A DNA stretch of 64,000 nt, taken from contig CAZTCJ010000005.1 of NCBI GenBank assembly GCA_964612085.1, positions 31,244-95,243 on the forward strand, in the 5' to 3' direction. How positions within the stretch are numbered: position 1 is the first letter of the stretch; each line of letters opens with the position of its first letter. The notes under the pieces were generated by a model that saw nothing but the letters and a program-made list of their open reading frames with translations, searched no databases and had not been told where the DNA came from. This stretch comes from CAZTCJ01 sp964612085 (lineage in GTDB: Bacteria > Pseudomonadota > Alphaproteobacteria > JAJFIK01). Positions 17,182 to 25,612 of the stretch are shown piece by piece. Position numbers and translations under genes: made by a program.

Positions 17182-18240
17182 ATGAATGTCCGCGGCGCGG
17201 CTCGCGATATCGCCGCCGAAGGGGCCGCTCTGGTCGAGTGGTGGACCGGCGTGCTGGCCGCAGCGCTGCCCTCTTGGGCGCGTCGGTTCATGCCGCCCCG
17301 TGCGATCCTCCTGGTCGATCCGCGCGCCAATACGGTGACCGAATATCCGGGCGGGCGCCTTCTGCCAAATCGCGGCGCGGAGGACGGAACCGGCGGCCTG
17401 GCCGGCACGGTGGCCGCCCGCGCCAAGGCCGAGCCGCGCCCGCACATCGCCTTGCGCCTGCATGAGGTCATCCGCACCACGGCTGTTTATCCCTATGCCG
17501 CCCGCCATGACCTGCGCGACCTGGTGGCTCTCGATATCGACCGGCTGTCGCCCTTCAGCCGCTCCGACGTTCTGTGCAGCTACGACAGTCTCAAGGCGGA
17601 CAAAACGGCCAACACGATCCACGTGTCCGTGTGCATCGCCCGCATGGCGGATGTGGCGGACGCCGTTTCCAAAGGACAGGCATTCGGTGCTCCGTTGCGC
17701 TATGTGGGTCCGGCGGACGGTCCGCCCTGGGAACATAATTTACTGGACGGCAAAGCCCGCCGGTACCGGACGGTTTCCGCCGCCCCCCTGCTCTGGATCG
17801 CGGCCGCGGGCCTGGTCATGGCCAATCTGGCGATCCCGCTCGTCACAACCGCCCTGGAGGCCCGCCGCTTGACGGACGACATCGTTGTTCTGGAGGAAAC
17901 CGTCCGGACCAGAAGCGCGGAACGTCAGGTCACGGCGGATGCGGCCGTGCGGCAAGCCACATTTGTCGATGAGCGCACGAGCCTCGTGCCGGCACTGGCC
18001 GCCCTTACCGGTGTGCTGGCCGACGAGGCCCGGCTCACCCGCCTGGTCTTCGATGCGGGCAAGCTCGACATATCCGGCACCACCAACGAAACCAGCACCC
18101 TTGTCAGCACCCTTCTCGACCATCCGCTGATCGCCCGCGTCACCTATGCCGCACCGGTCAGCGTGGAACCGGAAGACGGTACGGAAACCTTCCGCCTCAT
18201 GATCGATACCAGGGCTGATCAGACGGGGGCGGCCCCATGA
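17182..18240 (+). CDS. gspL: GspL/PilN-like type II secretion protein
   Basis: A 352-residue protein. The N-terminal part (~30-190) is a degenerate actin-like cytoplasmic domain with HEVIRTTAVYPYAARHDLRDLVALDIDRLSPF. One transmembrane helix (LLWIAAAGLVMANLAIPLVT, ~203-222) leads to a coiled region and a PilN/GspL C-terminal ferredoxin-like domain (LVPALAALTGVLADEARLTRLVFDAGKLDISG). The architecture matches GspL fused in one chain. It overlaps the next gene by four bases (ATGA). Confidence 0.8.
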   Translation: MNVRGAARDIAAEGAALVEWWTGVLAAALPSWARRFMPPRAILLVDPRANTVTEYPGGRLLPNRGAEDGTGGLAGTVAARAKAEPRPHIALRLHEVIRTTAVYPYAARHDLRDLVALDIDRLSPFSRSDVLCSYDSLKADKTANTIHVSVCIARMADVADAVSKGQAFGAPLRYVGPADGPPWEHNLLDGKARRYRTVSAAPLLWIAAAGLVMANLAIPLVTTALEARRLTDDIVVLEETVRTRSAERQVTADAAVRQATFVDERTSLVPALAALTGVLADEARLTRLVFDAGKLDISGTTNETSTLVSTLLDHPLIARVTYAAPVSVEPEDGTETFRLMIDTRADQTGAAP

Positions 18241-18794
18241 CCGGCGCGGCCGTCATCCGTCAGGCCCGTCTTGCGGCCAGGCTGCGCGCTGCATCGCCAG
18301 CCCGGCAACGGCTGATCGCGCTTGCCGCACTCGGCGGCCTGATCCTCAGCCTGATCGCTGCAGGCGTGCTTTACGGCGTCCTCCTCTCCGGGCTCCACCA
18401 CGAGACCGGCGCCCTGCGCCGCCAGGCCGCGACCCTGACCCGCATCGCCACATCGGCCCCACCGTCCGCACCCGTATCGGCGGTCGCCGCTCTTGACGGC
18501 GAGACGCCTGCCCAGGCCACCGCCCAGCTTGAAGCCCATGTCAAAGGACTGGCAGCGCGATCGTCCCTCACTTTGGTCACCATCGAACCGGTCGTGGCCG
18601 ATCGAGTACTTCAGGAAACCATGCTCCGTGTACACCTGCGCGGGTCTTATGACACATTCGCGCGGTTCGCCCTGAGCTTGCGCACGGGCCAGCCCACCAG
18701 CGTCATCCGGACAGCCGAAATTCAGCCGTCCCGGGAGGCAGGCATATTCGATATCCGCCTGTCGGTCGCAGGCTTCCGGGAGGTGACGTCATGA
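18237..18794 (+). CDS. gspM: GspM-like type II secretion protein
   Basis: A 185-residue inner-membrane protein. A short cytoplasmic segment precedes a single helix (LIALAALGGLILSLIAAGVLYGVL, ~25-48) and a periplasmic ferredoxin-like domain with TPAQATAQLEAHVKGLAARSSLTLVTIEP and the ending IFDIRLSVAGFRE. This pattern is shared by GspM and PilO. It overlaps both neighbours by four bases, so its translation is coupled with GspL, its usual dimer partner. Confidence 0.82.
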   Translation: MTGAAVIRQARLAARLRAASPARQRLIALAALGGLILSLIAAGVLYGVLLSGLHHETGALRRQAATLTRIATSAPPSAPVSAVAALDGETPAQATAQLEAHVKGLAARSSLTLVTIEPVVADRVLQETMLRVHLRGSYDTFARFALSLRTGQPTSVIRTAEIQPSREAGIFDIRLSVAGFREVTS

Positions 18795-19342
18795 GGCGAT
18801 CCATGCGCGCGCTCGGCATCCCGCTTGTTGCAAGCCTGGCTCTGGCTGCCTTGCTCGCCGTCCAACTCACCCCATCCCGCGATCAGGTACCCGGTACGGA
18901 CGGTCCAGATGCGGATAAAAGTGATGAGGTACCGGCTTCCCAACCCCTGGCGCAAGCGGTTCGCCAGGATTACAGCGCCGTGACCTCCCGGTCCCTGTTC
19001 GAACCCGCCGGTCCAGCGCGCCCCGGCGCGCCGCAGACCCAGGCCGTAGAACCGCAGGACCTGGAGCTGATCGCCACTTATTCCGCAGACGGTACGCTGA
19101 TGGCTGTGTTCCTGGACCCGGCCGGAGACGAGCGGGTCAGCGGTACAATCGGCGATACGGTCGCCGGTCATCTCATCGCCGCCATGACCCCCGGCACCGT
19201 GACCCTGCAAACGGCGGACGGAGAAACACGGATCCATCTGGATGATGAGGATGCGCGGCGCGCCTATTTGGAGACCGCCGACCCGATCGACGACGATGAC
19301 ATCGTGGCCCTGGTTGAGGAGATCGTGAATGAGGACGACTAG
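18791..19342 (+). CDS. gspC: GspC-like (homology region) type II secretion protein
   Basis: A 183-residue protein with an N-terminal membrane anchor (ALGIPLVASLALAALLAVQL) and a periplasmic part containing TSRSLFEPAGP and then ELIATYSADGTLMAVFLDPAGDERVSGTIGDTVAGHLIAAMTPGTVTLQ. This reads as the HR domain of GspC/PilP that contacts the secretin. There is no PDZ domain after it; the protein ends in an acidic tail. It overlaps gspD by 14 bases. Confidence 0.72.
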   Translation: MRRSMRALGIPLVASLALAALLAVQLTPSRDQVPGTDGPDADKSDEVPASQPLAQAVRQDYSAVTSRSLFEPAGPARPGAPQTQAVEPQDLELIATYSADGTLMAVFLDPAGDERVSGTIGDTVAGHLIAAMTPGTVTLQTADGETRIHLDDEDARRAYLETADPIDDDDIVALVEEIVNEDD

Positions 19343-21371
19343 GGCATGGGTCGCGGTTATAGTCAGCCTGCTGCTGAACGCGTGCGCGGCGGACCAGGAC
19401 CTTTCGGACCGGCTGTCGCCTCTGGCGGCGTCAGCGCCCGCGCAAACCGACCGAACCGCCCTGGCCGAGCGGCTCGGTCCCGCAAGCCCCGCCCTGTCGC
19501 CTCAAATCGCTTACGCGGCCGGTTCCGCCCCGCAAGATCCGGCCGATACAGGCACCGGACAGCCCGCCAAGACCTATACGCTCGCCTTCCGCGACGGTTC
19601 GCTCAAGGACCTGGCGGAAGTCGTGATCGTGGACATGCTGGGACAGAATATCGTTCTGGATCCGGACTTGTCCGGCGACGTGGCGGTCGATGCAGGCACG
19701 GATCTCACGGAAGCGCAATTGATCGACCTGCTGCGCTCGGCCCTGTCGGTTCATGGCGCGGCGCTCCAGGAACGCGATGGCAGTTACTTCGTGCAGGCCG
19801 GCACCGGGCGCGGGCTGACGGGCGCGGGCGTCCAAACCGTCAGCGCCATCCCCTTGCGCCATGCCCATGGGGCGCAGATCAAGGCGGTGCTGGCGGAGGC
19901 CGCGCCGGCGGGCGCGCAAGTCCTGGCAGGCCCTGGCGGCCGCACGCTGATCGTGACGGGACCGGATGAGGCCGTGCGCAGGCTCGGCACACTCGCCCAC
20001 GCTCTCGATACGGACGGCCTCGCCGGTAGCGCTCTCGGCCTGTTTCCTCTGACGACGGCGCGGGCGGATGTCCTGGTCGGTGACTTGAAAGCCATCCTGC
20101 CCGAAAGCGAAGGCGTGCGCGCCCGCGCCATCGGCCGCATGAATGCGGTCCTGGTGGCGGCCCACAGCAATGGCGCGCTCAGACGGGCGCAAGACTGGAT
20201 CGTCCGGCTCGACCGGGAGGGCGGGACGGCCCGCAGAAGCCTGTTTTCCTACAGTCCGCAGGCGGCGCGTGCGGAAGGGCTCGCCCGTCTGGTCGCCCCT
20301 TTGATCGGTGCCAGGATCATCGACGGATCGGATACCCAGGCCGGTGCTCCGGCGCTGAACGGATCTTACGGCGAGACCGACGCGAACCGCCTGATCACGC
20401 CGGTCGCCGATATCGATCTGACGAAAACACCGGAGCCGGAGGAAAGCGGCGAAGCCCTGACGGCACTGGAAGCCGGGCTTACCGACGGGCCGGCCCTTTT
20501 GCCGGACGCGCGCACCAACAGCTTTCTCGCTTATGCGAGCGAACGGGAATGGAAAACCCTGATGGCGGCCATCGAGCGCCTCGACCGGCGGCCCGCACAG
20601 GTCATGATCGAGGCGACCATCGTCGAAATCACCCTGAACGACGATTTGCGCTATGGCCTTCAGTTTTTCTACGAGCAGAACAAGAATGCCCTCGGCATCA
20701 TGGGGGTCGACGCGCTCCGGGGTCTGGCCCAGGCGGCGGGTTTGAGCTATGCCTTCAACGCGACGAATCTGTCGTTGACCATCGAGGCCCTGTCGCGCCT
20801 GACCCATGTGAAGGTCGTCTCCTCACCGAAGATCATGGTGGTGAACAATGAGACAGCCGCTCTCCAGATCGGCGACGAGGTGCCCGTGGCGACCCAGTCG
20901 GCGGTGCCGACGGATGCCTTTGGCGGGCGTATCGTCAATACGATCGAATTCCGCGACACGGGCGTTATCCTGAAAATCACGCCGCGCGTCACGCGCGACG
21001 GCATCGTCTCCCTGGATCTGGAACAGGAGGTCTCCGACGTGACGGCGACCACCACTTCGACGATCGATTCGCCCACGATCCGCCAGCGCCGGGTCAAAAG
21101 CAGCGTGGACGTCCAAAGCGGTCAGACCATCGCCATGGCCGGGCTGACCCGGGACTCGGTCACCCGCTCGAAAAGCGGCGTGCCTGTGTTGCGGGACATT
21201 CCCGTGGTCGGTGCGCTGTTCGGCAATGGCGTCTCGACGACGGCGCAAAGCGAGCTTCTGGTCTTTCTCACCCCCCGCATCGTGGAAACGCCGCAGGACA
21301 GCGCAGTGCTTACGGACGATCTCGATACGGAACTTGACCGCGTGCTGGCGGTCTTCACCCGGGGCCTCTAG
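19329..21371 (+). CDS. gspD: Type II secretion secretin GspD, lipoprotein
   Basis: A 680-residue outer-membrane secretin. The leader ends with the lipobox LLNAC, so it is probably a self-piloting lipoprotein. N-domains include KTYTLAFRDGSLKDLAEVVIVDMLGQNIVLDPDLSG (N0) and N1-N3 with SIPLRHAHGAQIK-like and ADVLVGDLKAILP segments. The secretin core has VMIEATIVEITLNDDLRYGLQFFYE, VVSSPKIMVVNNETAALQIGDEVPV and VPVLRDIPVVGALFG, followed by LLVFLTPRIVET. All are strong secretin signatures. The size is normal for GspD. Confidence 0.95.
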   Translation: MRTTRAWVAVIVSLLLNACAADQDLSDRLSPLAASAPAQTDRTALAERLGPASPALSPQIAYAAGSAPQDPADTGTGQPAKTYTLAFRDGSLKDLAEVVIVDMLGQNIVLDPDLSGDVAVDAGTDLTEAQLIDLLRSALSVHGAALQERDGSYFVQAGTGRGLTGAGVQTVSAIPLRHAHGAQIKAVLAEAAPAGAQVLAGPGGRTLIVTGPDEAVRRLGTLAHALDTDGLAGSALGLFPLTTARADVLVGDLKAILPESEGVRARAIGRMNAVLVAAHSNGALRRAQDWIVRLDREGGTARRSLFSYSPQAARAEGLARLVAPLIGARIIDGSDTQAGAPALNGSYGETDANRLITPVADIDLTKTPEPEESGEALTALEAGLTDGPALLPDARTNSFLAYASEREWKTLMAAIERLDRRPAQVMIEATIVEITLNDDLRYGLQFFYEQNKNALGIMGVDALRGLAQAAGLSYAFNATNLSLTIEALSRLTHVKVVSSPKIMVVNNETAALQIGDEVPVATQSAVPTDAFGGRIVNTIEFRDTGVILKITPRVTRDGIVSLDLEQEVSDVTATTTSTIDSPTIRQRRVKSSVDVQSGQTIAMAGLTRDSVTRSKSGVPVLRDIPVVGALFGNGVSTTAQSELLVFLTPRIVETPQDSAVLTDDLDTELDRVLAVFTRGL

Positions 21372-21374
21372 GCC

Positions 21375-22124
21375 ATGGCTTTGAGTGCCGCCATCTGGTC
21401 GTCCTTGCTGCTTTTGTTGTTGAGCGGCACGGTCTTGCATTTGAGCAGCCAGCACCTGGAGTTCGCCAGGCGGACGGTGGCGGCGGCGGAAGCAAGAGCG
21501 GGCGCGGAAAGCGCCATCGCGCTGGGCTTCGCCTTGAGCCAGACCTTGCCGGACGGCGTTCTGCCCACGGGAACCATCCGCCTGGAGCACAATGGATCGC
21601 GCCTGGAAATCGTCTTCGAGGACGAAGGGGGCAAAGCGGATCTCAATGCAGCGCCCCTGACGCTTCTGTCCGCCCTGTTCCAGGCGGCGGGATTGTCCGC
21701 AAGCGATGCCCGCGCGGGCCTTGCCGCGATCGAGGCGGCGCGCGCCGTGACCCCTTTCAGCCATATCGAGGAGGCGATGGCGATCATACCGGGCGCCGAT
21801 GGGCCGAAGGCGCGCCTGGCCCGGGCACTGACCGTGCAGACAGGCACGCCTTTCGTCGATCCGGCGGTCGCAAACGATAGCGTCTTGATTGCTCTTTACG
21901 GAAACGACCGGCGCGCCGCCGGGGACTATCAGCGCCGCCGCGCCCAGACCGGACGCATGACCCCGTCCTCGGCCGAGCACACAAGCCCGCTGTTGGGCGC
22001 CGGTTTTACGATCCGTGGATCGGCAGTTCTGCCCACCGGCTACGAACGGCAGGCGCAGGCCCTGTTCGTGCCGTCGGACAAAAGCCTGACCGGGCACAAA
22101 CTGGCCGCCTGGCGAGCCTATTAG
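21375..22124 (+). CDS. gspK: GspK-like minor pseudopilin
   Basis: A 249-residue protein. The N-terminal helix (LSAAIWSSLLLLLLSGTVL) resembles a pseudopilin helix but starts at the first residues and lacks the usual basic leader and Gly-cleavage motif. The C-terminal part has the GspK segment EDEGGKADLNAAPLTLLSALFQAAGL (the conserved D-x-N-x-N-x-A region) followed by a helix-hairpin-helix SAM-like region with FSHIEEAMAI. It is last in the operon and overlaps the end of the convergent sigma factor gene by four bases. The absence of the leader makes processing uncertain. Confidence 0.75.
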   Translation: MALSAAIWSSLLLLLLSGTVLHLSSQHLEFARRTVAAAEARAGAESAIALGFALSQTLPDGVLPTGTIRLEHNGSRLEIVFEDEGGKADLNAAPLTLLSALFQAAGLSASDARAGLAAIEAARAVTPFSHIEEAMAIIPGADGPKARLARALTVQTGTPFVDPAVANDSVLIALYGNDRRAAGDYQRRRAQTGRMTPSSAEHTSPLLGAGFTIRGSAVLPTGYERQAQALFVPSDKSLTGHKLAAWRAY

Positions 22125-22738
22125 ATGATCGCGCTGATTTCCTTGACCGGCAGCTCGTTCCGGAGACGGATCAGTCCCCGGCGCACCCAACTCTTGACCG
22201 TATTGGGCGAGGTGCGCAGCGTCTTGCCGATCTCCTCGTAATCGCAGCCATAGCACACCCGCAAGGTAATGGCGCTGGCCACATTTTCCGGCAAGGTTTC
22301 CAACTGGCGCTGCACGAGGGGCCAGATGGCGCTGCGCCGGGCGACCGTTTCGGGCCCTTCGGCGGCATCCGGCAGATCGGCCGTCAGTTCGACCGCATTG
22401 TCCGTACGGGCATGGCTGCGCAGCGTGTCGAGCGCCCGGTTTTTCATGATCACGAGCATCCAGGTGAAAGCCCGCCCCTTCTCCGGATCGAAACGGTCCG
22501 CATGCTTCCAGATCGAGGTATAGGCGTCCTGGAGGACGTCGAGCGCCCGGTCCTCATCGCCGGTCATGCGTGTGACGATCGAGAGAAACTTCGGCGACGT
22601 CTCCTGATAGAGTTCCTCGAAGGCCACCCGGTCCCCTTGCGCGATCTGGCGCAACAGGGCGCAGAGATCTTCATCGGATCCGATCGCGAATCTGGCCACT
22701 GGTTTAACCCCCAAACTGTCACAGATGACATTCGGCAT
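22121..22738 (-). CDS. Third ECF-type sigma factor
   Basis: A 205-residue sigma-70 family protein. Region 2 has GDRVAFEELYQETSPKFLSIVTRMTGDEDRALDVLQDAYTSIWKHADRFDPEKGRAFTWMLVIMKNRALDTLRSHAR. Region 4 has CYGCDYEEIGKTLRTSPNTVKSWVRRGLIRLR. The start is uncertain: an ATG at 22738 has a close AAGG, while a GTG at 22699 is preceded by GGGGG and gives a standard ECF N-terminus. If the GTG is used, the inverted repeat TGTCA-TCTG-TGACA lies in the leader. A small anti-sigma gene lies 159 bases upstream on the same strand. Confidence 0.88.
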   Translation of the reverse strand: MPNVICDSLGVKPVARFAIGSDEDLCALLRQIAQGDRVAFEELYQETSPKFLSIVTRMTGDEDRALDVLQDAYTSIWKHADRFDPEKGRAFTWMLVIMKNRALDTLRSHARTDNAVELTADLPDAAEGPETVARRSAIWPLVQRQLETLPENVASAITLRVCYGCDYEEIGKTLRTSPNTVKSWVRRGLIRLRNELPVKEISAII

Positions 22739-22897
22739 ACGCCTTCGGCCGGTCCCCTGGATCATGGGTCAGTGCCTGACGGGATCACGCTTGTGTGAGA
22801 GTCCAGGACCGGTCACCTGATAGGTCCAATGCAGCAGAAGCCGTAACCCAGGTCAAGAATCATTGACACCAGAGTGTCGGTTTTTCGGCATGAGGGG

Positions 22898-23131
22898 TCA
22901 GGCAACCGTAGACTGATCTTTTATCAGTCCGGAAACCCGTTTCCAGATCGCCTGCGGCGGGGCGATAACGGGCGCTTCGCTATGGGTTCTGGCCATCAGG
23001 CACTCCCAACACCGGATTGCCGTTGCCAAAGCCGGATTTGCACGCGCCCGTGCTTCAAGCTTGCGGGACTCCGCAGGGCTCAGCAGTCCGAGCACATATT
23101 GCCCGGCCATGAGGTCCGTCTTACTACACAT
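22898..23131 (-). CDS. Minimal soluble anti-sigma factor (isolated anti-sigma domain)
   Basis: A 77-residue protein with the same anti-sigma domain pattern as the two larger anti-sigma factors in this window: LMAGQYVLGLLSPAESRKLEARARANPALATAIRCWECLMA and then PPQAIWKRVSGLI. It stops directly after this domain, with no transmembrane helix and no cupin. It lies upstream of the third ECF sigma gene on the same strand, so the two are likely partners. It may be a complete minimal regulator or the leftover of a truncated RskA/ChrR gene; the clean stop and intact motif favour the former. Confidence 0.68.
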   Translation of the reverse strand: MCSKTDLMAGQYVLGLLSPAESRKLEARARANPALATAIRCWECLMARTHSEAPVIAPPQAIWKRVSGLIKDQSTVA

Positions 23132-23483
23132 GACACATCTTGCTTATCGGAAATGATCCGTATGGATAAGGTCTTCAGGCTTTGCATCGGCACAAGACCG
23201 GGGGTTCGGATCCGCGATGGGGATCCGGCACATGTGAAGCACGGCGGCTTTCGGGTCGGAAGGAAGCGCCGCCGCTGAGATAGATACGCCGCACGGGCCC
23301 ATCCCGGTGCACCCGTGCCTTTGCCCCCCTTTTTCCCGGGCCGCGCACCGATCCTGAAGAGACCGACGTATCCCCTTTATCGAGGCATTTGGGGCGATCC
23401 CATGGGGGATCGGGCCGTCTCAAGGCGGGGGCCTTGCGGCACTACGGTCCTGACGGCGTATCCAGTCAATGAAAGTGGGAACA
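23132..23483. other. Intergenic region, anti-sigma gene to autotransporter gene
   Basis: This divergent gap of about 350 bases holds promoters for both neighbours. A short minus-strand frame (23175-23423) has no recognisable features and basic low-complexity composition, so it is not called. No clear operator, hairpin or RNA gene was seen. Confidence 0.4.
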
Positions 23484-24830
23484 ATGACAGTAAAGATCGA
23501 CTTTTGCGGCCGGCAGGGCCGGCTGCTTGCCGCGGCAAGCATCATAGCGCTCGCGGCCAGCGCCAATCCGGCTTGGGCCGATGCGACCCCGGACTGTAAT
23601 GTCGGTACAGGGATCGATTCGACGGAATGCGGGGTCGATGCCGACGCGGCGGGCGTGGCAGCCACAGCGGTCGGCAATGCCGCCTTGGCGGCGGGCATGG
23701 ATGCCGTGGCCGTCGGTGTGCTGAGCACAGCCACGGAACCGTCCACGGTCGCCGTCGGCGGCCTGAGCACCGCTGACGCGGCCGGAGCGTCGGCCTTCGG
23801 CTGGCAGGCAGCCGCGACGGGCGAGCGCTCCACCGCGCTGGGCCATAATGCGATCGCCGTTGGAGAAAACTCGATTGCCGTCGGTGAAGTTGCGGTTTCG
23901 CTTGGCGCGGGATCCGTGGCGGTCGGACAGAACAGCGAGGCCAGCGGCGACAGCGCGACGGCCGTCGGTGAGCTGAGCATTGCCAGCGCCCAGGACGGNN
24001 NNNNNNNNNNNNNNNNNNNNNNNNNNNNNNNNNNNNNNNNNNNNNNNNNNNNNNNNNNNNNNNNNNNNNNNNNNNNNNNNNNNNNNNNNNNNNNNNNNCT
24101 GAGCATTGCCAGCGCCCAGGACGGCGTCGCCATCGGCACCGAGGCCAATGTCACCGGCATCAATTCCGTCGCCGTGGGCGGGGAAAGCGACGCCACCGGA
24201 CTTGCCACCTCCGCCTTCGGCTGGCGGGCCAATGCTTCGGGCGAACGGGCCACGGCGGTCGGTCATCTGGCCCAGGCGACGGGCGGGTTCTCCGCCGCCC
24301 TGGGCGAAGCGGCCACGGCCAGCGGCACGAACGCAACGGCGCTCGGCGCCAATACCCGCGCCGATTTCGACAATTCGACCGCCGTGGGCGCGGGTGCCGC
24401 CACCACACGCGCGAACCAGCTCGTTCTGGGCACGGCATCGACCACCGTCACCGCACCCGGCATCGCCTCGGGCGCAAGCCGCAGCGCCCAGTCGGGCCCG
24501 GTCGAGGTCGTGACCACCGATGCCGCCGGTAATCTGGCCACGGATGGCGGTGCCCTGTTCAGCAGTCTGCGCCGGTTGGACCGGGTCGAGAACGATATCG
24601 ACGAGGTGCGCTCAGGGGTCGCCCTGGCGCTGTCCATGGACGCGCCTTACGTGCCCGCGGGCAAGACCTTCAGCCTGAGCGGCGGCTACGGCTATTACGA
24701 CGGGGAAAGCGCGGCCTCGGTGTCCGGTTCTTACCGGGCCTGGCAGGATGTGGTGCTTTCGGCCGGCGTCGGTGCCGGATTCGACGGCGGCCAGGTCGGC
24801 GCGCGCGGCGGCATCCAGTATTCCTGGTAA
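23484..24830 (+). CDS. YadA-like trimeric autotransporter adhesin (contains assembly gap)
   Basis: An exported outer-membrane adhesin. The signal peptide ends NPAWADAT. The head is built of 14-residue YadA repeats, each ending xAVG or xALG (e.g. AALAAGMDAVAVGV, NAIAVGENSIAVGE). After a short coiled linker (SSLRRLDRVENDIDEVRSGVALAL) comes the four-strand YadA anchor, LSGGYGYYDGE to GARGGIQYSW, with a terminal aromatic. The gene is interrupted by a 100-N gap whose flanks share 26 identical bases; joining them by this overlap keeps both the frame and the 14-residue phase. It is short for the family, with almost no stalk. The alternative start five codons earlier is possible. Confidence 0.85.
   Translation: MTVKIDFCGRQGRLLAAASIIALAASANPAWADATPDCNVGTGIDSTECGVDADAAGVAATAVGNAALAAGMDAVAVGVLSTATEPSTVAVGGLSTADAAGASAFGWQAAATGERSTALGHNAIAVGENSIAVGEVAVSLGAGSVAVGQNSEASGDSATAVGELSIASAQDXXXXXXXXXXXXXXXXXXXXXXXXXXXXXXXXXXLSIASAQDGVAIGTEANVTGINSVAVGGESDATGLATSAFGWRANASGERATAVGHLAQATGGFSAALGEAATASGTNATALGANTRADFDNSTAVGAGAATTRANQLVLGTASTTVTAPGIASGASRSAQSGPVEVVTTDAAGNLATDGGALFSSLRRLDRVENDIDEVRSGVALALSMDAPYVPAGKTFSLSGGYGYYDGESAASVSGSYRAWQDVVLSAGVGAGFDGGQVGARGGIQYSW
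23634..24391 (+). repeat. 14-residue (42-bp) YadA head repeats
   Basis: Imperfect 42-bp units encode residues ending in A-V-G/A-L-G at positions 11-13 of each unit. Units on both sides of the N gap stay in the same phase. These are structural repeats of the left-handed parallel beta-roll head of a trimeric adhesin. Confidence 0.8.
23999..24098. other. Assembly gap (100 N) with 26-bp duplicated flanks
   Basis: One hundred Ns, the usual placeholder for a gap of unknown size. The 26 bases before it (23973-23998) recur exactly after it (24099-24124). This suggests that the two contigs simply overlap within the repeat region. Confidence 0.9.
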
Positions 24831-24851
24831 AGATAACCCTCACTGCACCTT

Positions 24852-24891
24852 GTCCGCATCCATACGGCTCAGATGGATGCGGACTTTTTTT
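24852..24891 (+). terminator. Intrinsic terminator of the autotransporter gene
   Basis: GTCCGCATCCAT and ATGGATGCGGAC form a 12-bp stem with a nine-base loop followed by seven Ts, 21 bases after the stop codon. Confidence 0.95.
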
Positions 24892-24917
24892 ATCACGCCA
24901 GCAGGAACGGGCCGCCC

Positions 24918-25562
24918 TTAAACCAGCGGCCAGAGCGGATCGACGCCGAACAGGACCGGGTGCAGCCAGAGCATGGCAGCCCACAAGGCCAGTCCGAAGG
25001 CGATGCCGGCAAGAGCCGCTCGGTCGAGATGTCCCGGGCCCGCGCTCAGGCGGCGCCATTCATCCGCACCCAGTCTATTTTTCAACCGGCGCTCCACTGC
25101 CGGAACGCCGATCACGGCAAAAGCCACAGACCCGGCGAATACAATCAAACTCGGCCAATCGCCATTGGCCGGAACATGGGCAGCCCCCCATAGGCCGAGC
25201 CCCCAGATCAGCGGATGGCGGATCCAGCCGATAACGCCCGGCCGTTCAAGATCGAAACCATCTGAGCGGAACGAGACGGAGAGAGGATTGGGCACGGTGG
25301 CGCCGATGCCGATCAGCGCAAAGGCGACGGCACTGACGATAAAAGCGAACCAATAGCCCCAGTCAGGCGGTGTCCACAGCCAAACCCTGGGGCTATTGAC
25401 AAGCGCGGCAATCACCCAGGCGAGCAGGCCGAGCGACAGGACGGAATAGGCCGTCAGATAGCCGCGCCGGCCCAAACGCTTGATCAGATAGGGCTTCACA
25501 CGCGAGCGGGAGAGTGCCACATGGCAGAACACGAAGACGCCCATGGCCAACACGACTTCCAT
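24918..25562 (-). CDS. NnrU family integral membrane protein
   Basis: A 214-residue polytopic protein. It contains HVALSRSRVKPYLIKRLGRRGYLTAYSVLSL in the first part and GVIGWIRHPLIWGLGLWGAAHVPANGD later, the NnrU signatures, with about six hydrophobic helices. NnrU is required for nitric-oxide/nitrite reduction in some Rhodobacterales and is related to methyltransferase-like membrane proteins (ICMT fold). The substrate is unknown. The start MEVVLAMGVF is taken because the upstream codons overlap the ABM gene in another frame. Confidence 0.86.
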   Translation of the reverse strand: MEVVLAMGVFVFCHVALSRSRVKPYLIKRLGRRGYLTAYSVLSLGLLAWVIAALVNSPRVWLWTPPDWGYWFAFIVSAVAFALIGIGATVPNPLSVSFRSDGFDLERPGVIGWIRHPLIWGLGLWGAAHVPANGDWPSLIVFAGSVAFAVIGVPAVERRLKNRLGADEWRRLSAGPGHLDRAALAGIAFGLALWAAMLWLHPVLFGVDPLWPLV

Positions 25563-25612
25563 GACGGCACGCTCATCCTGTCCGATGTCTCGGTCCCAAG
25601 ACGCGAGAGGTC

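Noticed and set aside
23175..23423. An 82-codon minus-strand frame between the anti-sigma and adhesin genes
   Set aside because: No ribosome-binding site, biased Arg/Pro/Gly composition and no similarity to any family I know.
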